Source: Pseudomonas congelans (lineage in GTDB: Bacteria > Pseudomonadota > Gammaproteobacteria > Pseudomonadales > Pseudomonadaceae). Taken from it: 64,000 bases of DNA. Below are positions 28,108 through 37,260 of this stretch, piece after piece. The position numbers and the translations under genes were made by a program. The notes beneath the pieces were generated by a model that had not been told where the DNA came from, did no database searches, and saw only the letters and a list, made by a program, of their open reading frames with translations. Positions within the stretch are counted from its first letter, which is position 1; each line of letters starts with the position of its first letter. The stretch is from contig NZ_FNJH01000001.1 in the NCBI RefSeq assembly GCF_900103225.1, positions 1,455,533 through 1,519,532 of the forward strand, given 5' to 3'.

Positions 28108-29283
28108 ATGCGACATATTTTCAGGCACAGACAAAAACCGTTGTGGCACTGGGTCGGCATGCGCATGAGCATGCTGGCCGTCGGTGCGGTCATCGTCATC
28201 GCGTTTTGCATGTGGCTGCACGTCACGGTATCTGACTGGCTCACCCTGCAGGCAATGCCGGCCGAGGTGCGCATGGAGTTCCTGCGACTGCAGGCCGAAC
28301 CCAGCCTGGACATGGTCAAGCTGCGCGAACTGTTCTTCGCGTATTACCCGATCGAAAACCTGCTGCCGGGCATTGCCAACAAGGAATGGTGGGTGCTGGC
28401 AGCGCTGGTGTTGATCGCGATCCCGATCATCATATTCTTCGGCTTTCTGTTTTCCCGTCCGCTTTCCAGCCAGTTCTCCTCGATTGCCAGAGGCGCACGT
28501 CAGGTCGCCCAGGGTGACTTCAAGACGCGCCTGCCGATGAGCGCCAAAGACCCGGACGAATTACAGGCGCTGGTCAGCGACTTCAACACCATGACCACCC
28601 AGCTCGGCCGCTACGAACTGGAAGTCAGCGAATCCAGCGCAATGATCGCTCATGAGCTGCGCACGCCACTGAACGCCGCGATGGGACGCATACAGGGCAT
28701 GATCGACGAAGTGTTCCCGCGTGATCTGGCACAACTGGAAATGGTCCACCGTCAGCTCGGCCAGTTGAACAAACTGGTAAGTGATCTGCATCTGCTCTCG
28801 CTCGCCAGCGCAGGTCAGTTGACCCTGGACAAGACGGAGTTTTCCCTTGAGAAGCTGGTGGTCGAACGTCTGGGCTGGTTTGCCACGCCGCTCGATGAGG
28901 CCGGTGTCGTCGTGACGATCGATATCCCGCGGAAACTGACCGTCAACGCCGACCGTGACCGGATCGGCCAGGTGGTGAATATTCTCGTCGATAACGCACT
29001 GCGTTATTCGGCAACGGGTGGTGAGCTGCTGATAGTCGGCAGGGCCAGCGCAGGGCGCATGGAACTGACCGTCTCGGACCGCGGGCCCGGCTTCGGCCCG
29101 GAGAACCTCGAACAGGTGTTCGACCGTTTCTGGCGTGCCGAACGTTCGCGGGCGCGCTATTCGGGAGGCAGCGGCCTGGGCCTGTCCATCGCCAGAGCCA
29201 TTTGCCTCGAGCATGACGGCACTATCGAGGTACGCAACAGGCCAGGCGGAGGATCCGTCATCCGCCTGGAGATTCCGGGCTGA
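28108..29283 (+). CDS. Membrane sensor histidine kinase (BaeS-like)
   Basis: A 391-residue kinase partner of the preceding regulator. Two membrane helices (MSMLAVGAVIVIAFCMWLHV and the stretch around VLIAIPIIIFFGFLF) flank a short periplasmic loop. A HAMP domain follows, then the H-box IAHELRTPLNAAMGR, the N-box VNILVDNALRYSA, and the G-boxes DRGPGFG and GGSGLGLSIARAI. The open frame begins at a GTG at 28099, but AGGTGA ahead of ATG 28108 marks the more likely start. The small sensor loop suggests it detects membrane or envelope disturbance. Confidence 0.88.
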   Translation: MRHIFRHRQKPLWHWVGMRMSMLAVGAVIVIAFCMWLHVTVSDWLTLQAMPAEVRMEFLRLQAEPSLDMVKLRELFFAYYPIENLLPGIANKEWWVLAALVLIAIPIIIFFGFLFSRPLSSQFSSIARGARQVAQGDFKTRLPMSAKDPDELQALVSDFNTMTTQLGRYELEVSESSAMIAHELRTPLNAAMGRIQGMIDEVFPRDLAQLEMVHRQLGQLNKLVSDLHLLSLASAGQLTLDKTEFSLEKLVVERLGWFATPLDEAGVVVTIDIPRKLTVNADRDRIGQVVNILVDNALRYSATGGELLIVGRASAGRMELTVSDRGPGFGPENLEQVFDRFWRAERSRARYSGGSGLGLSIARAICLEHDGTIEVRNRPGGGSVIRLEIPG

Positions 29284-29306
29284 GCCTGCCTGCCCGGCCC
29301 GGCAGA

Positions 29307-30794
29307 TCAGTGCCCCATCAACGAATCGATGCCGTCCGGCTTGTCATGCACACCAAACCGGTCCACCAGTGTGGCGGTGGCCCGGTTCATACCGATAACG
29401 TCCACGCTGATGCCCGCCTTTCTCAGTTTCAACACCACCTTGTCCAGTGCGGCAACAGCGGTGATGTCCCAGAAATGCGCCTCGCGCAGATCGATGACCA
29501 GTGTCTCGAGGCTTTCGCGCAGGTCGAATGAGCCCATGAAACGGTCAGCGGAGGCGAAGAATACCTGGCCGGTCACGTAGTAGGTGCGATGGCTGTGGAA
29601 GGGATCACGATGCGACGTGACGTCAAGGAAGTGAGCGATCTTGCTGGCAAAGAACATCGAGGCCAGCAGAGAACCGACCAGCACACCATAGGCAAGGTTG
29701 TGGGTAGCCACGACCACCACCACGGTGACCACCATCACGATGTTGGTAGAGAGCGGGTATTCCTTGAGGTTGCGGATCGATCCCCAACTGAAGGTGCTGA
29801 TCGACACCATGATCATCACCGCCACCAGCGCCGCCATGGGGATACGCGCCAGCCATTCGCCCAGAAACAGCATCATTATCAACAGCAGCAAACCCGCGCT
29901 GAGGGTTGAGAGGCGTGTTCTGCCGCCAGACTTCACGTTGATCATCGACTGGCCGATCATGGCGCAACCGGCCATGCCACCGATCAGCCCCGTGGCGATA
30001 TTGGCAATGCCCTGCCCTTTGCACTCACGGTTTCTGTCACTGGAGGTATCGGTCAGGTCATCGACGATGGTGGCGGTCATCATCGACTCCAGTAGGCCCA
30101 CCACGGCCAGTGCGGCGGAATACGGCAGAATGATCAACAGCGTGTCGAGGTTGAGCGCGACGTCCGGCCACATGAAGGTCGGCAGGCTGTCGGGCATTGC
30201 GCCCATGTCACCCACGGTTCGTACATCAAGCCCCATGTAAATGGAAATTGCGGTGAGCACCAGAATGCACACCAGCGGCGACGGCAGCAGCTTGCCCAGC
30301 ACCGGCACGCGCGGGAACAGGTAGATGATTGCCAGGCCCGCGGCGGTCATGGCGTACACCGGCCAGGTCACATGGGTCAATTCCGGCAACTGGGCCATGA
30401 AGATCAGAATTGCCAGTGCGTTCACGAATCCGGTGACCACCGAGCGTGAAACGAAGCGCATCAACTCACCCAGGCGCAGATAGCCGGCGATGATCTGCAA
30501 CACGCCGCAGAGCAAGGTGGCAGCCAGCAGATACTGAAGTCCGTGCTCTTTGACCAGATTCACCATCAGCAGGGCCATCGCACCCGTAGCCGCAGAAATC
30601 ATCGCCGGGCGTCCGCCCACGAAAGCGATGACCACGCAGATACAGAACGACGCGTAAAGCCCGACTTTCGGGTCTACACCGGTGATGATGGAGAACGCGA
30701 TGGCCTCTGGAATAAGGGCCAATGCAACAACCAGCCCGGCCAGTACATCGGCACGGACGTTGGAAAACCACGTAGCTTTGATTTTTTCGAGCAT
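29307..30794 (-). CDS. SulP-family anion transporter with STAS domain
   Basis: A 495-residue inner-membrane transporter. The N-terminal ~390 residues are hydrophobic helices with the SulP signature around [20 protein letters not shown] and VGLYASF. The C-terminal part is a STAS domain ([20 protein letters not shown]). Family members move sulfate, bicarbonate, dicarboxylates or other anions; the substrate is unknown. The open frame starts 33 bp upstream, but MLEKIKATW at 30794, with CAGGT before it, is the likely start. It is convergent with the sensor kinase gene. Confidence 0.87.
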   Translation of the reverse strand: MLEKIKATWFSNVRADVLAGLVVALALIPEAIAFSIITGVDPKVGLYASFCICVVIAFVGGRPAMISAATGAMALLMVNLVKEHGLQYLLAATLLCGVLQIIAGYLRLGELMRFVSRSVVTGFVNALAILIFMAQLPELTHVTWPVYAMTAAGLAIIYLFPRVPVLGKLLPSPLVCILVLTAISIYMGLDVRTVGDMGAMPDSLPTFMWPDVALNLDTLLIILPYSAALAVVGLLESMMTATIVDDLTDTSSDRNRECKGQGIANIATGLIGGMAGCAMIGQSMINVKSGGRTRLSTLSAGLLLLIMMLFLGEWLARIPMAALVAVMIMVSISTFSWGSIRNLKEYPLSTNIVMVVTVVVVVATHNLAYGVLVGSLLASMFFASKIAHFLDVTSHRDPFHSHRTYYVTGQVFFASADRFMGSFDLRESLETLVIDLREAHFWDITAVAALDKVVLKLRKAGISVDVIGMNRATATLVDRFGVHDKPDGIDSLMGH

Positions 30795-31118
30795 GGGAAT
30801 ACCTGTGACAGACGCAGCAAGACGCACGGCAGCGATTGCCGGACGAGCAGGAGCATCGGTTTTCGATTAATGAGTCAGAGTGGGAGTGGCGGCGACCAAA
30901 AAACGGGCGCAGCAACGGGCGACTGCAGCAAGATGGCAGTCAGGTGTTGCGAGGGGGGCGTAGCGCTAAGGCGGCGTAGGCAGCCAGTTGGAACGGGACA
31001 CGTCTGTTTCCTTCGATGGGTCGCAAGGCGCTGGCATCATAGACCTATCCGTTTGAGTGATTCAAGCGCACGCCATCGCCCCGAACGGCCTGAGTGACGG
31101 ATGGCGCAACACTCCAAA
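30795..31118. other. Intergenic region between SulP and MocR-type genes
   Basis: This region holds the promoter of the leftward SulP gene and the upstream side of the rightward MocR gene. A 184-codon open frame across it is a shadow that overlaps SulP. I see no RNA gene or clear terminator. Confidence 0.4.
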
Positions 31119-31157
31119 ACATCTGAAAAAGCATCTGATACTGTTTTTTACAGATGT
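31119..31157. promoter_or_regulatory. Operator-like repeats upstream of the MocR-type regulator
   Basis: A perfect inverted repeat has arms ACATCTG (31119-31125) and CAGATGT (31151-31157), with an extra CATCTG at 31132-31137 between them in direct orientation. MocR proteins usually bind paired repeats next to their own gene, which begins about 55 bp downstream. Binding is inferred. Confidence 0.4.
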
Positions 31158-31212
31158 CTTTTTTCTGTTCGTCATCACTGATTTCGCTCATGATGCAGGC
31201 CTTGTTCATTCG

Positions 31213-32631
31213 ATGCCGCTTATGAAACGCTACGAAAAATTCGCCGCCGACATCTCGGAAATGATTCGCAGCGGCGTCCTGCCCGCCGGGGAAAAAGTCC
31301 CGTCCGTAAGGGTCGCGAGTCGCACCTGGTCAGTCAGCCCTGCGACGGTCTTCAAGGCCTATTACCTGCTGGAAGACAAGGGGCTGATTCAGGCCCGTGC
31401 ACGCTCCGGGTATTACGTGCGCGAGCATGCCGCCAATGCACTGACCGAACCGGAACTGATCAGACACAGCAGCGAAGGCACCGAACTGGGCGTCAGCGAC
31501 TTGATCTTTTCAGTGCTCGGCTCGCTCAAGGATCCGGACACTGTGCCGTTTGGCTCGGCGTTTCCCAGCCCGCATCTGTATCCGCTGGCGAGCCTGGCGA
31601 AGTCGATGGCTTCAGCTGTGCGTGCGCTGACGCCTGCGGGCATCGTCAGCGACATGACCACCGGAAACCCCGAACTGCGCCGACAGATCGCCCTGCGCTA
31701 CATGATCAGTGGCGTGCGCTTGCCGGCTGACGAACTGGTCATTACCAATGGCGCGATGGAAGCCCTGAACCTGTGCCTGCAGTGCGTCACCGAGCCCGGC
31801 GACCTGGTCGCCATCGAAGCGCCGGCGTTCTATGCCTGCCTTCAGGTGCTGGAGCGCCTGAAGCTCAAAGCCGTCGAAATTCCCGTGCATCCGCGTGACG
31901 GGGTGGATCTGGATTCGCTGCAGGACAGCCTGACGCGCCTGCCGATCAAGGCTTGCTGGTTCATGAGCAGCTTCCAGAACCCACTGGGCGCGAGCATGAC
32001 TCAGGAGAACAGGACCAGGCTCTACGACCTGCTGGAACAGCATCAAATCCCGCTGATCGAGGACGATGTGTACGCCGAACTGTATTACGGTGCCAAGGCG
32101 CCTCATCCGGTGAAAAGCCTGGACCGCAGCGGGCTGGTGATGCACTGCAGCTCGTTTTCCAAGACCCTCGCGCCCGGCTATCGGGTCGGCTGGGTGGCAG
32201 GCGGGCGTTACACCGAGCAGATTGACCGCCTCAAGCTCATGACCACCCTCTCCCCTTCGGTCCCTGCCCAGGCGGCGCTCGCCGACTACCTGAAACACGG
32301 CGGCTATGACCGCCATCTGCGTAAACTGCGCGACACCCTCGAACTGCAACAAGGCGCGATGCTCGCCGCTGCCGCCCGTTATTTCCCGGCAGCGACGCGC
32401 GTCACCCGCCCCGTCGGCGGCTACTTTCTGTGGTTCGAATTCCCTGAGCAGGTTGATTCGCTGCAGCTCTTTCAACTCGCGCTCGCACAGGGCATCAGCC
32501 TGGCACCCGGCCCGATCTTTTCCGCGTCGCGACGCTTCAAGAATTGCGCGCGCCTGAACTACGGCACGCCCTGGGATGAACGCAGTGAGCAGGCCATGGC
32601 GATGCTGGGGCGTATCCTCGCGTCGTTCTGA
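31213..32631 (+). CDS. MocR-type regulator: GntR helix-turn-helix fused to PLP aminotransferase-like domain
   Basis: A 472-residue fusion. Residues ~1-75 form a GntR winged helix (PSVRVASRTWSVSPATVFKA), and the rest is a fold-type I aminotransferase domain. The PLP lysine lies in HCSSFSKTLAPGYRVGW, with conserved SSFQNPLGASM and EDDVYAELYY. The open frame extends 52 codons upstream through a hydrophobic, operator-containing stretch; MPLMKRYEKFA at 31213 fits the domain start (31222 also possible). Such proteins sense PLP or amino compounds and usually control a neighbouring gene. Which one is not obvious here. Confidence 0.85.
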   Translation: MPLMKRYEKFAADISEMIRSGVLPAGEKVPSVRVASRTWSVSPATVFKAYYLLEDKGLIQARARSGYYVREHAANALTEPELIRHSSEGTELGVSDLIFSVLGSLKDPDTVPFGSAFPSPHLYPLASLAKSMASAVRALTPAGIVSDMTTGNPELRRQIALRYMISGVRLPADELVITNGAMEALNLCLQCVTEPGDLVAIEAPAFYACLQVLERLKLKAVEIPVHPRDGVDLDSLQDSLTRLPIKACWFMSSFQNPLGASMTQENRTRLYDLLEQHQIPLIEDDVYAELYYGAKAPHPVKSLDRSGLVMHCSSFSKTLAPGYRVGWVAGGRYTEQIDRLKLMTTLSPSVPAQAALADYLKHGGYDRHLRKLRDTLELQQGAMLAAAARYFPAATRVTRPVGGYFLWFEFPEQVDSLQLFQLALAQGISLAPGPIFSASRRFKNCARLNYGTPWDERSEQAMAMLGRILASF

Positions 32632-32802
32632 GCGTTTTAATGCCCCGCACAACAACAACTGATCCGTATTTTTAAGCTGTTTCTGAATCTGTACCAGAAT
32701 CCGTTCGAACACGATAATGGCGGCGTATTCAAACGCGCAGGTCACCCGCCAGAAGCGAAGCCTGCGGCTCGTTACAGACAGATCGATCAGCAGGAGACGC
32801 TC

Positions 32803-32886
32803 ATGGGCAAGCTCGGACTTTCTTTGATAGGTTTTTTATTGCTGGCAATCGCGGTCGGCTTGCTGGGGACTATTTCGCCGTATTGA
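32803..32886 (+). CDS. Putative 27-residue membrane peptide
   Basis: A short frame, ATG 32803 to TGA 32886, encodes one hydrophobic helix (LSLIGFLLLAIAVGLLGTI) between short polar ends. CAGGAGACGCTC before the ATG is a good ribosome-binding site, and the gene ends about 50 bp before a strong terminator, so it sits in its own small transcription unit. No family is recognised. It could be a regulatory membrane peptide or a chance frame. Confidence 0.5.
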   Translation: MGKLGLSLIGFLLLAIAVGLLGTISPY

Positions 32887-32936
32887 AGCGCCGCAAGCCA
32901 GGAAGGCTGAACCCGCGTCGCCTTAGCGCCAAAACG

Positions 32937-32965
32937 AAAAAACCCGCCATAAGGCGGGTTTTTTC
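32937..32965. terminator. Bidirectional intrinsic terminator
   Basis: The hairpin AACCCGCC-ATAA-GGCGGGTT is flanked by an A-tract on the left and a T-tract on the right, so it can act on both strands. It lies downstream of the small peptide gene (rightward) and of tRNA-Asn (leftward). Confidence 0.9.
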
Positions 32966-33004
32966 TTGTTCAAAGGCCTTGCACATCGCCTTTGAAGTAT
33001 CGTC

Positions 33005-33080
<76 letters not shown>

Positions 33081-33209
33081 ATGAGCGCTATGTTACTGAT
33101 TCGGAAAAGGAAGTCAAGCAGAGCGAAAAAAAATCCTGCTCGTTCATCCGTATACCATTTCCGGCCAGGCAGGGCACAGTTCGGAAGACTGCCTGCAACA
33201 CAAGGTTGC

Positions 33210-34070
33210 CTACTTGATCCGGTAGTGAAAGGTGTTCTTCACCCCGGACACTGTCACTGCCCTGCCCTCGACAATCCTTGGCTGATAACGAAAGGTCTGC
33301 GCTGCGGCCAGTGACGGGCGCATGAACAACGGGTGGCAGGCGCCCTGCACTTGCGGGTTGACCACTGTGCCTTGCGGCGACACATCGTAGACCACCGTGC
33401 AATCACCCTCGATGCCCTTGTCCAGTGCCCGTTCGGGATAGTCCGGGGCCTCCTTGCTTAAAGGCTGATACTGGCTGCTGTCGGCGGCGGCAGCCTGTTG
33501 CTGTGCTGACTGTTGCGCAAGGCGGGCACGCTCGGCGGACTGGCGCGCCTGTTCAGCCTGACGCTGCTGCTCGATCTGCTGACGTTGCTGTTCGGCCAAT
33601 TGCTGTTCCTGTTGCTTGCGCTGCTCGGCCTCGCGCAGGCGTTGGGCATTCTGCAGTTGCTCGCGCTCACGCTTTTGTTCTTCGACGCGCTTGCGGGCCA
33701 ATGCAGCCTGTTCGGGTTGACGCTGCGGCGCTGCCTGCGGTTGCGCGACTTCGACCGGTTTGCTGACCGGCAACGATGCCTGTGCAGGTGGCGGTGACGG
33801 CATCTGAACAGGCTCGGTTACCGGTGCCGCCGCTACTGGAACCGGCTCAGGCGCGGGTGCTGGTGCTGGCGGCAGGATCAGTAATTGGGTGGTCAGGGTT
33901 CTGATCTGTTCGGGCGGCTTTTCACTGGCGCTCCAGCCAAGCATCAGACCGCTCAACAGCGCGCCATGCAAAGCCAGCGCGACCGCTGCCGCGAGGCCAT
34001 TGCTGCGCAGCCAGGGCACGTTCATCCATTCGCGGCGCGGCGGGTCATAGTCGAGGGTCAGGGTGTTCAT
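33210..34070 (-). CDS. TonB energy-transducing protein of the phytase operon
   Basis: A 286-residue TonB. A single N-terminal membrane helix (LAAAVALALHGALLSGLMLGW) is followed by a proline-rich segment, a long Q/E/R-rich coiled stretch (about 110-200) in place of a purely Pro/Lys spacer, and a C-terminal TonB domain (PDYPERALDKGIEGDCTVVY ... FRYQPRIVEGRAV). Its start overlaps the end of exbD by 4 bp. It should transmit proton-motive energy from ExbBD to the operon's receptor. Confidence 0.88.
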   Translation of the reverse strand: MNTLTLDYDPPRREWMNVPWLRSNGLAAAVALALHGALLSGLMLGWSASEKPPEQIRTLTTQLLILPPAPAPAPEPVPVAAAPVTEPVQMPSPPPAQASLPVSKPVEVAQPQAAPQRQPEQAALARKRVEEQKREREQLQNAQRLREAEQRKQQEQQLAEQQRQQIEQQRQAEQARQSAERARLAQQSAQQQAAAADSSQYQPLSKEAPDYPERALDKGIEGDCTVVYDVSPQGTVVNPQVQGACHPLFMRPSLAAAQTFRYQPRIVEGRAVTVSGVKNTFHYRIK

Positions 34071-34513
34071 TGCGGCGCCTCGGTCACCAGCCCCAATTGC
34101 GTCACACCACCGCGTTGCAGCGCCGCCATGGCCGCGACCACCCGACCATAATCGGCCTTGTCATCCGCGCGGATGAACACTTGCGTGTCGTTGCGCTCGG
34201 CCACCAGTCGGGCAATGCGCGCCTGCATGTCTTCCAGGCTCGCGGCCTGATCGGTCTGCGCCTGAGTGTCGACGGTATCGCCCAGGTTCCAGTAGTAGCC
34301 GCCCTGCGCCTTGACGGACAGGGTCACTATGCGTTGCCGGGTGTCGGTGACGAGCGCTTCGCTGGCGACTTTCGGCAACTCGATTTTCACGCCCTGGGTG
34401 AGCATCGGCGCCGTCACCATGAAAATCACCAGCAGCACCAGCATCACGTCGATGTAAGGCACGACATTCATTTCGGCCTTCGGGCCATGTTTGCGTTGCG
34501 GTTTGACCAGCAT
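34067..34513 (-). CDS. exbD: ExbD-type TonB energizer subunit
   Basis: A 148-residue protein with one membrane helix near the N-terminus (VVPYIDVMLVLLVIFMVTAP), carrying the conserved proton-path aspartate in YIDVML, and a periplasmic domain ending in a region typical of ExbD/TolR (VFIRADDKADYGRVVAAM). It lies between exbB (9-bp gap) and tonB (overlap). Confidence 0.9.
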   Translation of the reverse strand: MLVKPQRKHGPKAEMNVVPYIDVMLVLLVIFMVTAPMLTQGVKIELPKVASEALVTDTRQRIVTLSVKAQGGYYWNLGDTVDTQAQTDQAASLEDMQARIARLVAERNDTQVFIRADDKADYGRVVAAMAALQRGGVTQLGLVTEAPQ

Positions 34514-34522
34514 GACAAGTCC

Positions 34523-35233
34523 TCAGGCCGCAGCGGCCATGTTGCGTGTCAGGCCCTGCAGGGTGCGATTCAGGCGCACCTGCAGTTCGTTGCCAAAGCT
34601 GTAGTAACGCGCCGTGAGGGTCTGGCCACGCGCGGCAAAGCGGTTGTAGGCGATTACTGCCGGAATGGCCGCGAACAGGCCGATGGCGGTGGCGATCAGC
34701 GCTTCGGCAATCCCCGGCGCGACCGTCGACAGCGTGGCCTGCTGCACCTGCGACAGGCCGATGAAAGAGTTCATGATCCCCCAGACGGTGCCGAACAAGC
34801 CGATATACGGACTGACCGAGCCTACCGTGGCGAGAAACTGCAGGCCTTTTTCCAATTGCAGCTCTTGCTCACTGATGGCGACCTGCAGCGAGCGTTCGAC
34901 GCCGGAAAGCACCACGTCAGGCTCGATGCCCGGCCGCTGCTTGAGCTGCAGGTACTCGGCGTAACCCGCCGCGAAGACCTCTCCGATTCCGCCAGCGTCG
35001 CGCTGCTCAGAGGATGCCTGGGCCTGCAGCGGCGCCAGCTCGGCGGCGCTGCGAAAGCGTTGCTGAAAGGCATCCATTGAGCGCTCGTAGTGACGCAGGG
35101 CGAGACTGCGCTGGATGATCAGGAACCAGCTGACCAGCGAGGCAAGCAGCAAAATCAGCATCACGGCCTTGACCAGCAGGCTGGCATCGCTGATCAGACC
35201 CCAGATGGTCATGTGTTCGAGAGTGGCGTGCAT
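34523..35233 (-). CDS. exbB: ExbB-type TonB energizer subunit (MotA/TolQ/ExbB family)
   Basis: A 236-residue inner-membrane protein with three helices. The family block GLFGTVWGIMNSFIGLS is followed by VAPGIAEALIATAIGLFAAIPAVIAYNRF, both diagnostic of ExbB/TolQ. It forms the proton channel with the ExbD encoded next. Linkage to a TonB receptor and TonB, with no pal or tolB nearby, argues for ExbB rather than TolQ. Confidence 0.9.
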   Translation of the reverse strand: MHATLEHMTIWGLISDASLLVKAVMLILLLASLVSWFLIIQRSLALRHYERSMDAFQQRFRSAAELAPLQAQASSEQRDAGGIGEVFAAGYAEYLQLKQRPGIEPDVVLSGVERSLQVAISEQELQLEKGLQFLATVGSVSPYIGLFGTVWGIMNSFIGLSQVQQATLSTVAPGIAEALIATAIGLFAAIPAVIAYNRFAARGQTLTARYYSFGNELQVRLNRTLQGLTRNMAAAA

Positions 35234-35288
35234 CGGGGTAGTCCTCTGTAATGGAACGAATGATTAGCACCGCTTGATGACAAACGAC

Positions 35289-37223
35289 TTACGGCAGCTT
35301 CAAGGTCTTCATCACCTCGGCCCACGGCACGAACTTGAAATTCTGTGCCTGTTCGGGCATGCGCTTGCGTCCGTCCTGAACCACCAGCATGCCTTTGCTC
35401 CAGGGGCCGCCGAGGTTCATGGCGGTCACTTCGATGCCGTCGGTTTCCGAGGTGCCGTCGATCCCCGCCTTCTCATTGAGGCCGACCCGAAAAGCACCGC
35501 GCAGTGCATAGGGCGGCTCGGCATCCACCACCACATAGCTGTCGTTGCCCTGACTGGAGATCAGCAGATAGTCGTGGCCATCACTCTGGTACAGCGCCAG
35601 CCCCTCGACATCGGCGTGCACCACTTCACCCACCTTGATCACGCTGGACAGCGTCGCAGGCTGATCCGCCCGCGCATCGACTTCCCAGACGCCAACGTCT
35701 TCTTCACCGAGAAACAGGCGCTGACGCTGATCATCGGCCACGCAGCCTTCCGGCTGGGTTTCGACCTTGAAGCGGCGTACCAGCTCGCCTTTCGCCTTGC
35801 CGTCCGGCGCGCTGAGCCGGTACTGGAGAAAGCTGCCGTCCTTGCCGTTGGCGAAGGCATACAGCTCGCCACTGGCGGGCTTGAACAGGCAGACGCCGTA
35901 GATTTCCGCCAAAGGCGTGGCAATTTCCCCCGCCTCACGAAGCGTGCCGCTGGCCCGGTCGATGCTGAACAGACTGAGGCTGTTGCGATCGCGATTACTC
36001 GCCACCGCCAGGTCGACGTTCTTGTTGCCCAGCATGAAACCGGGGCGCACATCGACATTGTTCAAACGCCCGACCGGCAGCTCCTGCAACTGCTTGCCGC
36101 TCAGGTCGTAAGCCAGCAGACCCTGCTTCTTGTTGGTGCCCAGCACCCGGCTGAGTGCCGGGTTTTTCGGGTTGACCCAGATCGCCGGGTCGTCGGCAGC
36201 GTCACCCTGACGCCCGACCGGCTGGCTCTGGCTGGCGGGCATGACACTCGGCAGCGGCGCAGCAACGGCGACCGGTTTGGGCGTCCAGTTCAGCGCCCCC
36301 AGATACAGGCGCTCGCCGTCCTTGTCATTGACCAGCACCTGCAGACCGCCCTTGTCCTCATGCACCGAGAGACCTTCGGGCTTTTTCAGGTTCATCAATG
36401 ACAGATCGGCCACCGGCGTCCAGGCTGCCTGCTGTTCCTGGCCCTGCTGTTGATAGAGATGCAATGCCTTGCCTTTCGGGTCCAGCGCCAGCAGACCGCC
36501 AGGCACAACGGCCATTGCTCCGGCGGCCTGTTTCAGCTCGCCGAACGGCTCGCGCAATGCCACCGGCTGCCGGGCGACGTCGGCCTCGGGATGCGCCGGG
36601 TAGGCCCACCAGCCAATGTTCGCTTCATTGACGAACAACCTGTGCGCGGCATCATCGACCTGACAAAACTCGGCGTTGGGAGGCAGCGGCAGATTGCGCA
36701 CCAGACGCGGCTCGCCATTGAGCCGGTTGTTCGCACCAATCAGCCATTGCTCGCCCTTGCCCTCTTCGCCCACCAGGAACACAAACAGGTTGCTGGCGTC
36801 ATCGCGGTACAGACACAGACCGGCCACTGAGTAGTCGCGTGCTGGCAGGTAGACCGGCTTCGACCACTGCCTCGTCGCCGGATCGAGCTGGGTCAGCAGT
36901 GCCTGTTGACGCGCGTTGTCCAGCGTCGCGACCAGAACGCTGTCGCCCGTTGAGCGGCTGTCGAGCCCTTGAAATGAACCCGGCATTTTTGCCAGTTCGC
37001 GGCCCTGTTCATCCAGCAGCAACAGCCCTGTCTTGACGCTCGCGGCCAGACGCCGACTGCCGTCGCTGCCCGGCACGAAGGCGACGGACTGAGCCTTGAA
37101 CGAGGCATTTTCGGCCCAGCGCGTCAGGTTCAGGTCCATCGGCGACGAAGCCTGCGCAGCCCCGGCCGCCAGGCACAGCAACAGCGCCAGGCACACTGGC
37201 TTGGGTGATAACGAAATCATCAT
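35289..37223 (-). CDS. Secreted dual-domain beta-propeller phytase (3-phytase)
   Basis: A 644-residue exported enzyme predicted to release phosphate from phytate (inositol hexakisphosphate) in a calcium-dependent way. A signal peptide ends GAAQA. The C-terminal half, from about residue 340, is a complete beta-propeller phytase domain: DDPAIWVNPKNP, GTNKKQGLLAYDLSGK, NNVDVRPGF, QPEGCVADDQ followed by LFLGEEDVGVWEV, DVEGLALY and DGTSETDGIEV. The N-terminal half is a related but incomplete propeller without the full metal-binding set, as in known dual-domain phytases. It lies between a TonB-dependent receptor and exbBD-tonB, and a Pho box precedes the operon, all consistent with phosphate scavenging. 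Confidence 0.88.
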   Translation of the reverse strand: MMISLSPKPVCLALLLCLAAGAAQASSPMDLNLTRWAENASFKAQSVAFVPGSDGSRRLAASVKTGLLLLDEQGRELAKMPGSFQGLDSRSTGDSVLVATLDNARQQALLTQLDPATRQWSKPVYLPARDYSVAGLCLYRDDASNLFVFLVGEEGKGEQWLIGANNRLNGEPRLVRNLPLPPNAEFCQVDDAAHRLFVNEANIGWWAYPAHPEADVARQPVALREPFGELKQAAGAMAVVPGGLLALDPKGKALHLYQQQGQEQQAAWTPVADLSLMNLKKPEGLSVHEDKGGLQVLVNDKDGERLYLGALNWTPKPVAVAAPLPSVMPASQSQPVGRQGDAADDPAIWVNPKNPALSRVLGTNKKQGLLAYDLSGKQLQELPVGRLNNVDVRPGFMLGNKNVDLAVASNRDRNSLSLFSIDRASGTLREAGEIATPLAEIYGVCLFKPASGELYAFANGKDGSFLQYRLSAPDGKAKGELVRRFKVETQPEGCVADDQRQRLFLGEEDVGVWEVDARADQPATLSSVIKVGEVVHADVEGLALYQSDGHDYLLISSQGNDSYVVVDAEPPYALRGAFRVGLNEKAGIDGTSETDGIEVTAMNLGGPWSKGMLVVQDGRKRMPEQAQNFKFVPWAEVMKTLKLP

Positions 37224-37260
37224 GAACGGTTGAATCCTTTGAATGAGCGCTTCAGTTCGA

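Noticed and set aside
30543..31097. Plus-strand frame of 184 codons
   Set aside because: Half of it is antisense to SulP and the rest covers the regulatory region; composition is Arg/Gly-rich shadow type.
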